Positions 28,800 to 37,453 of a stretch of DNA of 64,000 bases are shown here, one piece after another. Source of the DNA: Legionella erythra (GTDB lineage Bacteria > Pseudomonadota > Gammaproteobacteria > Legionellales > Legionellaceae); NCBI RefSeq assembly GCF_001467615.1, contig NZ_LNYA01000034.1, forward strand, positions 628,233 through 692,232, given 5' to 3'. Each line of letters starts with the position of its first letter. The stretch's first letter is position 1. The position numbers and the translations under genes were made by a program. The notes under the pieces were generated by a model that was given only the letters and a program-made list of their open reading frames with translations, was not told where the DNA came from and did no database searches.

Positions 28800-30913
28800 T
28801 GAATTATTCTCTTTTTATTAGCTGTGCCAAAGGGCTTGAGTACCTGCTTGAAGACGAGGTGTGTCAACTGGGGTTGCATGTCGAACGTGTCAGTCCACAG
28901 GGTGTTTTTGGTGAGACAAGCCTGGCTGTCATTTATCAACTGTGCATCTGGTCACGTCTCGCCAATCGTGTACATTTGTTGCTCTTTAGCGGTGAAGCCC
29001 ATAATGAGCAAAGTTTGTATGCATTGTGTTATCAATTTCCCTGGCAAACGGTGTTTACCGTGGATAAAACGCTGGCCATTGAATTCCATGGCTCGTCTGC
29101 CCACATCCGTAATTCCATGTTTGGCGCACAGGTGATTAAAGACGCCATTGTGGATCACTTCCGTAAACAACAGGGTAATCGCCCCTCCATTGACAGGGAG
29201 CAGGCTCAGATTCGTCTGCAGGCTCACTTAAAGCAGGATAAGGTCACGGTGAGCCTGGATTTAACGGGCTTTAGCCTGCATCAACGCGGTTACCGGACTC
29301 AGGCAGGTGAGGCGCCACTTAAAGAAACAGTCGCTGCGGCCATGTTGCTGCGCGCCAAATGGCCGCAACTGGCAGCAAGTGGTTATGCTTTTCACGACCC
29401 CTTTTGCGGCTCAGGAACCTTGGTAATTGAAGCGGCGATGATGGCCAGTCATATTGCACCCGGCTTATTGCGACAGGATCAATCGTTAATCCATTGGGTG
29501 CAGCATCAACAGTCCTTGTGGGAAAAGTTGCGTGCCCAAGCCTTACAGCAAGTCAAGCCGCCGAAAGTGTCTATCAAAGGAACGGATAACAACAATAAAA
29601 TGATTAACCTGGCACGGGCGAATGCCGAGCGCGCGGGCTTGTCGCGCCTGGTTGAGTTTGACGTAGAGGCCATTACGGCGATTCGTCCGGCCAGCAGCAA
29701 GGGATTATTGCTGTGCAATCCGCCTTATGGTGAGCGTTTAGGGGAAAGCACCCAGCTTATTCCACTGTATCAACAATTAGGCGCTACCTGGCATGCTCAT
29801 TTCAAAGGCTGGGAAGCTGCGTTCATTACATCCAATCCGTTGCTGGCTAAAGCCACGGGATTGCGTTCTGGTAAACAATACACCCTTTATAATGGGGCAC
29901 TTGAATGCAAATTGTATTGCCTGAGCCTAAGCGAGACTAATCTGCTTAAAAGTTCGGTTGGAGATAATCTATCCGGTGGTGCGCAAATGTTTGCCAATCG
30001 GTTAAAAAAGAATGCGCAACACTTGCAAAAATGGGCAAAACGTAACCACATCAGCTGCTACCGTGTCTATGATGCGGATTTACCTGAATATAATTTTGCT
30101 ATTGATTTATACAACGACTATGCGGTGCTGCAGGAGTATGCAGCCCCCGCATCGATTGCGGCTCACAAGACTGAAAAACGTAGTCTTGAAGTGATGCAGG
30201 TGGTGCCGCAGATTTTGAACGTATCCACGGACAAACTGATTGTCAAACAGCGCAAACAACAGAAAGGCAGTAATCAGTATCAGAAAATGGGTGAGTTTAA
30301 ACGCACCTTAACCGTGACCGAAGGCCGGGCTAAATTGATTGTCAATTTATTCGATTACCTTGATACCGGATTATTTTTGGATCATCGCCCCTTACGCATG
30401 CGTTTTTCACAGCTGGCGCCGGGCACGCGTTTCCTTAATTGTTTTTGTTATACGGCGACGGCCAGTGTGCAGGCGGCTTTAGCGGGTGCCATTACGACCA
30501 GTGTGGATTTATCCAATACCTATCTGAAATGGGCGCAGGATAACTTTAAACTCAATCATCTTGATCTTTCCAGGCATCAACTGGTGCAGTTTGACTGCAT
30601 GGAATGGTTAAAAATGGCGAGGGATCGCTTTGATGTCATTTTTCTTGATCCACCGAGTTTTTCTAATTCCAAGCGTATGTCTGCGACCCTCGATATTCAG
30701 CGGGATCATGAAATGCTGATTCATGCGGCCATGCGTCTGCTAAATCCTGAGGGTAGTCTCTACTTTTCCACCAATTTAAGGCAATTTAAATTGTCGCCCA
30801 TGTTAAGCGGCCAGTATGCTGTCAAAGACATTTCCGCTGAGACCATTGATGAGGATTTCAAGCGAAACAAACGCATCCATCAATGCTTCCTGATTCAGAA
30901 GAAGCACGGGTAA
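28799..30913 (+). CDS. rlmL: 23S rRNA methyltransferase RlmKL
   Basis: A 704-residue bifunctional enzyme methylating 23S rRNA G2445 (RlmL half) and G2069 (RlmK half). The N-terminus holds a THUMP domain, then the first methyltransferase with FHDPFCGSGTLVIEAAMMA and LLCNPPYGERLG. The C-terminal methyltransferase shows FLDHRPLRMR, FLNCFCYTATASVQA and FLDPPSFSNSKRM. Length equals the E. coli protein. It is coupled to darP (TAATG). Confidence 0.97.
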   Translation: MNYSLFISCAKGLEYLLEDEVCQLGLHVERVSPQGVFGETSLAVIYQLCIWSRLANRVHLLLFSGEAHNEQSLYALCYQFPWQTVFTVDKTLAIEFHGSSAHIRNSMFGAQVIKDAIVDHFRKQQGNRPSIDREQAQIRLQAHLKQDKVTVSLDLTGFSLHQRGYRTQAGEAPLKETVAAAMLLRAKWPQLAASGYAFHDPFCGSGTLVIEAAMMASHIAPGLLRQDQSLIHWVQHQQSLWEKLRAQALQQVKPPKVSIKGTDNNNKMINLARANAERAGLSRLVEFDVEAITAIRPASSKGLLLCNPPYGERLGESTQLIPLYQQLGATWHAHFKGWEAAFITSNPLLAKATGLRSGKQYTLYNGALECKLYCLSLSETNLLKSSVGDNLSGGAQMFANRLKKNAQHLQKWAKRNHISCYRVYDADLPEYNFAIDLYNDYAVLQEYAAPASIAAHKTEKRSLEVMQVVPQILNVSTDKLIVKQRKQQKGSNQYQKMGEFKRTLTVTEGRAKLIVNLFDYLDTGLFLDHRPLRMRFSQLAPGTRFLNCFCYTATASVQAALAGAITTSVDLSNTYLKWAQDNFKLNHLDLSRHQLVQFDCMEWLKMARDRFDVIFLDPPSFSNSKRMSATLDIQRDHEMLIHAAMRLLNPEGSLYFSTNLRQFKLSPMLSGQYAVKDISAETIDEDFKRNKRIHQCFLIQKKHG

Positions 30914-30933
30914 TAAAGGTGGGCATCAGGGCG

Positions 30934-32391
30934 CTACTTATCTTTAGTGCCCGTTTTCTGTTGACATGGCGCGCAGGCGCAAGGTGCACGTTGTGTAGAA
31001 GCAAAATAGCGGACTTTAGCTTTTAGTTCTTCGACTGCAACTTGCGCATGCAGGGTATTGAGCTGCACTTGGGTGGTTGCTTGCTCGCGCTGGTTAACTA
31101 AAAACAGCGTGCTGTCGCCCTCATAAAATTTTTTGGTTTCCCCGTGTTGTACCGTTTGTGCCAGTTTCAATTCCCGGAGCAGGAGGTTTATTTGTTGCAT
31201 ACCCCGCCTGATGCCGATGAGCATGTTGAGATAATCATTGTGTAATTGATCATAGAAGAAACGTCTGGCCACCTTAATCTGATGCAGTTCACTTTGCGCC
31301 TGAATCAAGTTTCCTTTCGCCTGCCTTTGCAGTAAAGGGAATTTAAACGATAAACCGACCATGGCTGCCTGAGGAATTAGCAAGGGGTCGCCTCCCGTGC
31401 CGTTTTGTTTGAAGGTATAGGCCGTTGCATCCAATTGCGGCAAGAGTTCATTCCGTGCCTGGTCACGCTTCAGTCTCATGATGTTGGCATAATGATTGAG
31501 CTTTTTAAGTTCTGGATGTTCGCGAAGCGGTAAACCGTTTTTAGTCAGAGGTATGGCGGCTTGTGTCAACGAAGGCAGCGTGTTGGCTGACGGCGTGATT
31601 GGATGCCCTTTATTATCGCGATAATAAAGCGATAGGTTGACGCTGGCCTGTTCGAATATCATCCGCCCCTGGTTGAGTAATTGTTCCCTTTGCGTAATCT
31701 GTTGTAAATTTTCACTGATAGCCAGCGTGGGCAAATCGCCCTGGCGTGCCTGCTGTTCAATGGCATGCTGACGTTTTTGTGCCAGTTGCAGGAGTTGCTT
31801 AAATGTCTGCAGCTGAATGCCCGCCTCTACCCATTGCCAATACGCCTGGATGGCCTCCTGGTAAATTTTAATTTTTACTGCCTCGGCATCCTGTTGTTTC
31901 ATCAAAATCAATTCCGTAGAGGAAAGCAAATCAGTGCGTTGTTTATCAATTAATCGATCTCGAAGCAAAGGCAATGATAATCCTGCCCGGTATTCACCGC
32001 CGGAATTGGTCAGATAATTTTTATAATAAATAGGCCAATCGCCCTCTCCATTGCGATAACCTGCGAACAGTTTGATGCCGTTATAAAGCGTAGGCACCGT
32101 AAATTGCGTGTCGCCATAATTGTTGATATAACCGCCTGCCGGTTGGGAACGGGTGGACGCCTCCAATTCAGGATCAAATTGCCCCTTGGCTTTTATCCAT
32201 GCGCCATGTGCTTTGGCAATATCAAGACGAGCGATTTTCACCTGAGGGTAATGATGATCAATGCTTTGCAACAGATCGGTTAAATAAAGCTTTTGGGGGT
32301 TCGGTGAGGCATGGGTGCCGTGAGAGCTTAATAAAATACCCAATCCAGCCAAGAGGATAAGGCCTTGTTTTTTTAAGTAGACATCCATCAT
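30934..32391 (-). CDS. TolC-family outer membrane efflux protein
   Basis: A 485-residue protein with a signal peptide (LILLAGLGILLSSHGTHA) and the long alternating helix and strand pattern of TolC, including coiled regions RQHAIEQQARQGDLPTLAISE and QREQATTQVQLNTLHAQVAVEEL. It would form the outer-membrane channel for the HlyD-type and ABC-type partners encoded upstream, whose genes overlap it by four bases. Its C-terminus is odd: a short cysteine-rich tail (RAPCACAPCQQKTG) that ordinary TolC proteins lack. Confidence 0.9.
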   Translation of the reverse strand: MMDVYLKKQGLILLAGLGILLSSHGTHASPNPQKLYLTDLLQSIDHHYPQVKIARLDIAKAHGAWIKAKGQFDPELEASTRSQPAGGYINNYGDTQFTVPTLYNGIKLFAGYRNGEGDWPIYYKNYLTNSGGEYRAGLSLPLLRDRLIDKQRTDLLSSTELILMKQQDAEAVKIKIYQEAIQAYWQWVEAGIQLQTFKQLLQLAQKRQHAIEQQARQGDLPTLAISENLQQITQREQLLNQGRMIFEQASVNLSLYYRDNKGHPITPSANTLPSLTQAAIPLTKNGLPLREHPELKKLNHYANIMRLKRDQARNELLPQLDATAYTFKQNGTGGDPLLIPQAAMVGLSFKFPLLQRQAKGNLIQAQSELHQIKVARRFFYDQLHNDYLNMLIGIRRGMQQINLLLRELKLAQTVQHGETKKFYEGDSTLFLVNQREQATTQVQLNTLHAQVAVEELKAKVRYFASTQRAPCACAPCQQKTGTKDK

Positions 32392-33374
32392 GGTGTTGCC
32401 TGCCCAGTCACGCTTTCAGGCGGGAAGCCGTTAAACTGGCGCCATAATTCATACCATAGAGGGACCTCTCCTAATTGAACCCAGCCATGAACACGTACGC
32501 CCTGCCTTAAAAATTGCGGGGATGGCCAGGGCTCATCAGGAATGATCACCGCGCGAAATAAGCCAAAACCATTATCAGTCGGATCAATAAAAGCCACCTT
32601 CCCGCCAAACGTACCGACAGCAATCTGTGGCCATCCTCGAAATTGAATGGCAGGCCATCCTTCGAATTGCAACCGGGCTTTCTGTTGCAAATGAACAAAG
32701 GGAATGTCATTTCCATCAATCCACAGCTCCACGGCCCGCGATTCAGTCTCTGGAATAATCTGGGCTAATATGTCGCCTTCTTTGACAACAACGCTTTCCT
32801 GACCGGTTAAGCGTTTAAAAATAATGCCTTTAACATGGGCCTTGATGCGTTGTGATTGCTGCCTGGCAATGCGGACATCGATATTGACTTTATCGATATT
32901 GGCCTGAGCCAATTCGTTTTGATATTTGGTGTATTCAATTTGAGCGAGTTCGTATTGGCGTTTGGAGTTAATCCCTTGCTCATAGAGGTTTTTTTGGCGT
33001 ATGAGGTTTGCTTTTCCTGCAAGCAAGGCTTTTTTTGCTGCTTCTATACGCAACAGAATCGCCTTTTTTTCGAGGGCGAGGCGTTTGAGTAGTTGTGGAT
33101 CATTATCACTGATATCCACCAGCGGATCACCGGGGTTAACGCGCATGCCTTCATCGACAAACCACTTTTTTATGCGGCCGTTGATGGGAGAATTGACCGT
33201 ATGGAGCCGTTCAGTAGGGGAATAAGCAATCACTTTACCGCTCCCTAAAGCAAACTGTTGCCAGGGGGTAAAGCTTAAAAACAGGAATAAAATCAGCAGG
33301 ATTAAAGAAATAATCTTGGCAATTTTGCGTGGATTCGGTAATTTGCCAATCATTTTGTCAGCATGTAACTTCAT
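32388..33374 (-). CDS. HlyD-family periplasmic adaptor
   Basis: A 328-residue membrane fusion protein with one N-terminal TM segment (IISLILLILFLFLSFTPW), a biotinyl-lipoyl-like half (SPINGRIKKWFVDEGMRVNPGDPLVDI), a coiled-coil hairpin (residues about 95-165) and a second lipoyl half (VKGIIFKRLTGQESVVVKEGDILAQI). It would bridge an inner-membrane transporter and TolC. It overlaps the ABC gene and the TolC gene by four bases each, so the three are one translational unit. Confidence 0.92.
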   Translation of the reverse strand: MKLHADKMIGKLPNPRKIAKIISLILLILFLFLSFTPWQQFALGSGKVIAYSPTERLHTVNSPINGRIKKWFVDEGMRVNPGDPLVDISDNDPQLLKRLALEKKAILLRIEAAKKALLAGKANLIRQKNLYEQGINSKRQYELAQIEYTKYQNELAQANIDKVNIDVRIARQQSQRIKAHVKGIIFKRLTGQESVVVKEGDILAQIIPETESRAVELWIDGNDIPFVHLQQKARLQFEGWPAIQFRGWPQIAVGTFGGKVAFIDPTDNGFGLFRAVIIPDEPWPSPQFLRQGVRVHGWVQLGEVPLWYELWRQFNGFPPESVTGQATP

Positions 33375-34954
33375 GAGAGCACCAGACGGTTAGAAAGCGG
33401 AATAAGGGCCGGGAAGCGCGTGATGAGAATGAGGATGGTGTGATTCAGTACAGCAATATGCGTCAGGATTTGTTCAATGTCTTTCTCATTTAATTTGTCC
33501 AGGATGCCATCGATGATGAGGAGCTGTGGCTTTGCCATAATCGCACGAATGATCATGAGTTGAACGAGTTCAAGGGGTGTAAATACATACTCCCAATCAT
33601 AGATGATGCTCTTTAAACCATGCGGTTGACGCATGATTTTATCCATAAGCCCGAAAGCAATGAGCAATTCCTTAAGTTGCTCCGTGGAAAAAGAAGGTTG
33701 ATTCAGTCTTAAGTTGTCATAAATGCTGCCGGCAAACCATTCTTGATCTCGAATTAACAAGGCCTGTTGCCGAAGTGAGCGCCTATGCTCTTCAAGGCAG
33801 AGGATATCATTAACCAGAATGGTTATCGGCAGGCTGTTTTTAAACCCCAGGATTAATTCCGCGATGTATTGACCGGGTTTTGATTCATCCACACCAATAA
33901 CAAGGGGTTCCCCGATTCGGCTTGAGGCTTTTTTCTGGTCTTGAGTGACCAAGGTCAGGCTATGGATGGGGATAATCAATTCACTGAGTTCTGTTTTAAT
34001 TGATTCGCAAGGCAGGTTTAACACGGTATCGATTTTATGTTCGGATGCAACGAGATCATAGTAATTTTCAAGTAAAACGCTGAAGCGCTTGAAGGTATAG
34101 ATTAATGCGCCGAGGACAATCTCGGCTGCAACCAACTGGCCCAGGCTTAGTTGGTTATTAATAATTAAATAACCACCTAAACCCAATAGCAGGCTGCTCG
34201 CCAAAGCGGAGAGAAGGTAAAAACCAAACTGATGTTTAATCAGCTGCTTAAAATGAGCATTACGAGCTTTTAAAAAGGAAACCAGGCGTTTATCCGCCTG
34301 ATGGGTGGCGTATTGGGCGTAATGGTTAAAGCGAAATAAAAAGCGATTGGTGAGCAATTCCTCTAACCAAGCCCCAATTTGATGTTTCTGCGCACATTCT
34401 TCCTTTGCGCTCGCCAATCCTTTGCGATAGGGAATAAAAACAATAAGCAGGATGCCAAGAATGATAAACCCGTCAAATATCAGAAAGAGTGGATGATAAA
34501 ATAGAAGAAGAACCAGTCCAAAAAACAGCTGCAGGCTTAAATTAACCCCATACAATAGCAAACTGGCCAGGGCTTTAGTGATGCTGGTTACCTCAAAAAA
34601 GCGGTTGACCAGTTCAGGGCCGTGGTGAACGGAGAAGTTGTCCAGGGAAAGATGAGTAAATTGCCGGGTAAGATTTAAGCTGATTTTGACCATTAATTTT
34701 TGCTGAATGACCTCAATGATGACACTCTGCCAAATGGTTAACGCCCCCAAAGCAAGCATTAACACCAGGACAATGAGGCTTAAGGTCACCACAGGCTGGA
34801 GTAATTTGCCAAAGGCGATGAGGTTTATTAATGTTTGGGCGGCAATCGGTATGCTTAAGGTTAATAAGCTCACGAGTACGCTAATCATGATGATGGAGGC
34901 GAGCGTCGTTTTATCCAACACCTCTGTAATGGAATTCATATCTGTGCGGCTCAT
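33371..34954 (-). CDS. ABC exporter-like protein with degenerate ATPase domain
   Basis: A 527-residue protein. The N-terminal half has five or six TM helices like a type I secretion exporter (VLVSLLTLSIPIAAQTLINLI, LVNRFFEVTSITKALASLLLY). The C-terminal half keeps the NBD layout, but the P-loop is replaced by GVDESKPGQ (from residue 354), so the catalytic Lys position is Pro. The signature is EYVFTPLELVQL instead of LSGGQ, and Walker B is QLLIIDGILD with Gly at the catalytic Glu. The Q-loop region (LIRDQEWFAGSIYDNLRL) is still recognisable. It is therefore unlikely to hydrolyse ATP alone. It heads the ABC-HlyD-TolC cistron set, after LysR. Confidence 0.85.
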   Translation of the reverse strand: MSRTDMNSITEVLDKTTLASIIMISVLVSLLTLSIPIAAQTLINLIAFGKLLQPVVTLSLIVLVLMLALGALTIWQSVIIEVIQQKLMVKISLNLTRQFTHLSLDNFSVHHGPELVNRFFEVTSITKALASLLLYGVNLSLQLFFGLVLLLFYHPLFLIFDGFIILGILLIVFIPYRKGLASAKEECAQKHQIGAWLEELLTNRFLFRFNHYAQYATHQADKRLVSFLKARNAHFKQLIKHQFGFYLLSALASSLLLGLGGYLIINNQLSLGQLVAAEIVLGALIYTFKRFSVLLENYYDLVASEHKIDTVLNLPCESIKTELSELIIPIHSLTLVTQDQKKASSRIGEPLVIGVDESKPGQYIAELILGFKNSLPITILVNDILCLEEHRRSLRQQALLIRDQEWFAGSIYDNLRLNQPSFSTEQLKELLIAFGLMDKIMRQPHGLKSIIYDWEYVFTPLELVQLMIIRAIMAKPQLLIIDGILDKLNEKDIEQILTHIAVLNHTILILITRFPALIPLSNRLVLS

Positions 34955-34976
34955 TGATTCACTACCTGTGTTTTGC

Positions 34977-35828
34977 TTAATGCCTTAATTTATCCATGAT
35001 AAAGAATTCTAAAGACTCAATGGCTTTGCTTTCTTCTTCCCTTTTTAATAACGATACATGAATGTCATCCAAAGAGGGTAGAAATTCGTTATCTAATCGA
35101 TCAAGATAGCTGGGAATCATGCTGCGTTGGATGGCTGTAATCCCTAATCCTGCCCGAATGGCGGCCATTTTGCCTGCATAACTGGGGCTGCTGAAGGCTA
35201 AACGCCATTTCAAATGGTGTTGATTCAGCGATTTGATGACGTTGCCGCGATAAACGCAGGGAGAAGGGGATAAGACTAAAGGAATAACGGATTGATGATT
35301 CAGGGTGGTGAGAAGTTCTTTTTTTCCGACCCACTCCACCGGCTCGTTCCATACATTAAGTCCTTTTGCCGCGGTATCCCGTTCATTGGTTTTTATTAAA
35401 ATCAAATCAAAATCACCCTGATGAAAGCGCTCAACCAAACGAAGTGTCAAGTCACACTCTACATTCAACATGACCCGTGGGTGAAGTCTTGAAAATTCCA
35501 CCAAAACATCCGAAAGCATCATGGCGGCAAAGTCTTCAGGGAGGCCAAAGCGAAGTTCACCTTGAAGCTCGGGCGCTTTGAAGCGATCGAGCGATTCCCG
35601 GTGAAGTTCATAAATGCGTTTGGCGTAACCTAAAAAAAGTTCGCCATCCGGGGTTAATGAAAGTTCACGGCCGCGAGTAATGAGTTGCTTTTCGACCAAT
35701 TGTTCAAGCTTGGCAATTTGTTGGCTAATAGCTGATTGGGTACGACCAACACGCAGGGCGGCTTTAGTAAAACTCTGTGTTTCTGCCACAGCAAGAAAGC
35801 ATTGTAAGGTAACTGTATCCAGAGACAT
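34977..35828 (-). CDS. LysR-family transcriptional regulator
   Basis: A 283-residue regulator. The N-terminal helix-turn-helix is LQCFLAVAETQSFTKAALRVGRTQSAISQQIAKLEQLV, followed by a periplasmic-binding-like effector domain (ELRFGLPEDFAAMMLSDVL). AGGA lies eight bases before ATG 35828. It has two sets of possible targets: the ABC-HlyD-TolC genes starting 22 bases downstream on the same strand, and the divergent dab operon. A T-N11-A palindrome (ATTAGAATTCCTAAT, 35827-35841) overlaps its own start, which suggests autoregulation. Many DAB operons are under a LysR of the CbbR/CcmR type, but the inducer here cannot be read. Confidence 0.92.
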   Translation of the reverse strand: MSLDTVTLQCFLAVAETQSFTKAALRVGRTQSAISQQIAKLEQLVEKQLITRGRELSLTPDGELFLGYAKRIYELHRESLDRFKAPELQGELRFGLPEDFAAMMLSDVLVEFSRLHPRVMLNVECDLTLRLVERFHQGDFDLILIKTNERDTAAKGLNVWNEPVEWVGKKELLTTLNHQSVIPLVLSPSPCVYRGNVIKSLNQHHLKWRLAFSSPSYAGKMAAIRAGLGITAIQRSMIPSYLDRLDNEFLPSLDDIHVSLLKREEESKAIESLEFFIMDKLRH

Positions 35829-35926
35829 TAGAATTCCTAATGGGTAAAATAAATATTTTTAACTTTACTTATATCAGTATATCTAATATTTTTCATTTTA
35901 ACAAAAGAAATTCTAATGGTGTAGGA
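35827..35926. promoter_or_regulatory. Divergent LysR/dab control region
   Basis: It contains a near-palindromic T-N11-A box (35827-35841) overlapping the lysR start, and a second related sequence AAATTCTAATGG (35908-35919) matching AATTCCTAATGG (35832-35843) with one base fewer. The rest is very AT-rich. The pair of boxes could be recognition and activation sites. Confidence 0.5.
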
Positions 35927-37435
35927 ATGATTCTGTTCTTTTTAACTGTCCTGTTCAGTTGCCCTCTGATGGCCCTTGGCCTTCACCGGGTCTTTTTGAC
36001 GCGTCCCCAAGTCAGTGCGCAATATGCGGGGTATTTGATGGGAGTAGGGTTTTTAGCCGGCATCGCGTTGTTATATTATTTATCCCGGTTTCAGCAGCCT
36101 TTGCTCTGGTTTTGGCTAAATATCGATACTTTAAATGCCTTGTTAGGCAGTTTGGTGTTATTCATCAGTTTTGCCGTGCATCGTTTTTCATTCCGGTATA
36201 TGCAAGGAGACCGGCTTTACAGACGGTTTTTTATTTTGTTGTCATCCTTAACATTAAGCTTGCTTTTGATGGTTTTTGCAGACCATGTCGTCTTGTTTTG
36301 GGTATTCTGGTCGTTTGCCAATGGGCTGTTGGTGCTGTTGATGGTGCATAAAAAGGAATGGCCTGCGGCAAAAAATGCCGGGATGCTGGCGTTTTACACG
36401 CTGGCAGCCGGCGCCTTAGCCTTACTCCTGGCTTTTGTATTTTTTCACTTGTGCGGTTTAAAGGGCTCTATTCAGGCCATAACGGCAGCACCTCCATCAC
36501 CCAAGGCGGGTATGATGTCTGTGTCAATCGGCCTTCTTTTTGTTGCCGCGCTGACTCAATCGGCTTTATTCCCGTTTCATCGCTGGCTTCTCAGCTCTTT
36601 GAATTCCCCAACGCCTGTTTCTGCATTCATGCACGCAGGCCTTATCAATGGGGGTGGAATTCTTGTGGTTAAATTTGCGCCACTTATATTGGCCTACCCT
36701 CGATTATTAACGGGTTTATTTGTGCTCGGTGCATTGTCAGCGCTGCTGGGCACGATCTTTAAACTGATGCAGCATGACATTAAGAAAATGCTGGCCTGCT
36801 CAACCATGGCCCAAATGGGCTTTATGATGATGCAATGCGGGCTGGGGCTTTTTGCCGCAGCGATTGCCCACCTCTGCTGGCATGGTTTATTTAAAGCTTA
36901 TCTATTTTTAGGTTCAGGGTCCGTGATTGCACAAAATCAATCCACAAACAAGGCGTTAAAGCCCTCTTTTATTTCCCTCGTGGTTTCGGTTATCGGCGGG
37001 TTCACCGCGGTTTACACGTTTGACCTGATGACCAGCCAATCCTTGTCGTTGATGCAAGCGCCAGCTTTCGTGTTGTTTTTTGCATTCATTGCTGGCGTCC
37101 AGTTCATGCTGTCCTGGACCAGCCCTTATCGAAGCTGGGTAAGCCTGGTTACCGGATTATTCGCTACAGCATTGGCCGGGATTTTATATGGACTCAGCAT
37201 TCGTGGTATCGAACAGTTGCTGCCTCAGGTGATGGCATCGCCATCACGGCCGCTGTCGTCGTTGCACTGGGCAATCATGATCCTGTTTGGGATCTTGTGG
37301 ATTGGATTTAATTGGCGCGTCTCTGAGAAGTGGCTTGCAACAAAGTTTGGGGGTTGGCTTTACATGACACTGTTCAATGCAAGTCAGCCTTCTGCAAAGA
37401 CGGTTACTGCCTTACGGACGGATTATCGCTACTAA
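35927..37435 (+). CDS. dabB: DabB, proton-conducting subunit of the DAB inorganic carbon transporter
   Basis: A polytopic membrane protein (about 502 residues from ATG 35927) of the NuoL/MrpA proton-antiporter family, with at least twelve hydrophobic segments. FPFHRWLLSSLNSPTPVSAFMHAGLINGGGILVVKF is the conserved core with its His and Lys residues, and HDIKKMLACSTMAQMGFMM follows. Together with DabA it accumulates bicarbonate, driven by an ion gradient. The frame also extends to ATG 35840, but that start would lie in the LysR control region and lacks a ribosome site; the choice is uncertain. dabA follows after 18 bases. Confidence 0.88.
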   Translation: MILFFLTVLFSCPLMALGLHRVFLTRPQVSAQYAGYLMGVGFLAGIALLYYLSRFQQPLLWFWLNIDTLNALLGSLVLFISFAVHRFSFRYMQGDRLYRRFFILLSSLTLSLLLMVFADHVVLFWVFWSFANGLLVLLMVHKKEWPAAKNAGMLAFYTLAAGALALLLAFVFFHLCGLKGSIQAITAAPPSPKAGMMSVSIGLLFVAALTQSALFPFHRWLLSSLNSPTPVSAFMHAGLINGGGILVVKFAPLILAYPRLLTGLFVLGALSALLGTIFKLMQHDIKKMLACSTMAQMGFMMMQCGLGLFAAAIAHLCWHGLFKAYLFLGSGSVIAQNQSTNKALKPSFISLVVSVIGGFTAVYTFDLMTSQSLSLMQAPAFVLFFAFIAGVQFMLSWTSPYRSWVSLVTGLFATALAGILYGLSIRGIEQLLPQVMASPSRPLSSLHWAIMILFGILWIGFNWRVSEKWLATKFGGWLYMTLFNASQPSAKTVTALRTDYRY

Positions 37436-37453
37436 GCGCATTGAGGAGTAAAG

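Noticed and set aside
35840..35926. N-terminal extension of DabB to ATG 35840
   Set aside because: It lies within the divergent control region, without a ribosome site, and the 29 residues are not membrane-like; kept only as a possibility.
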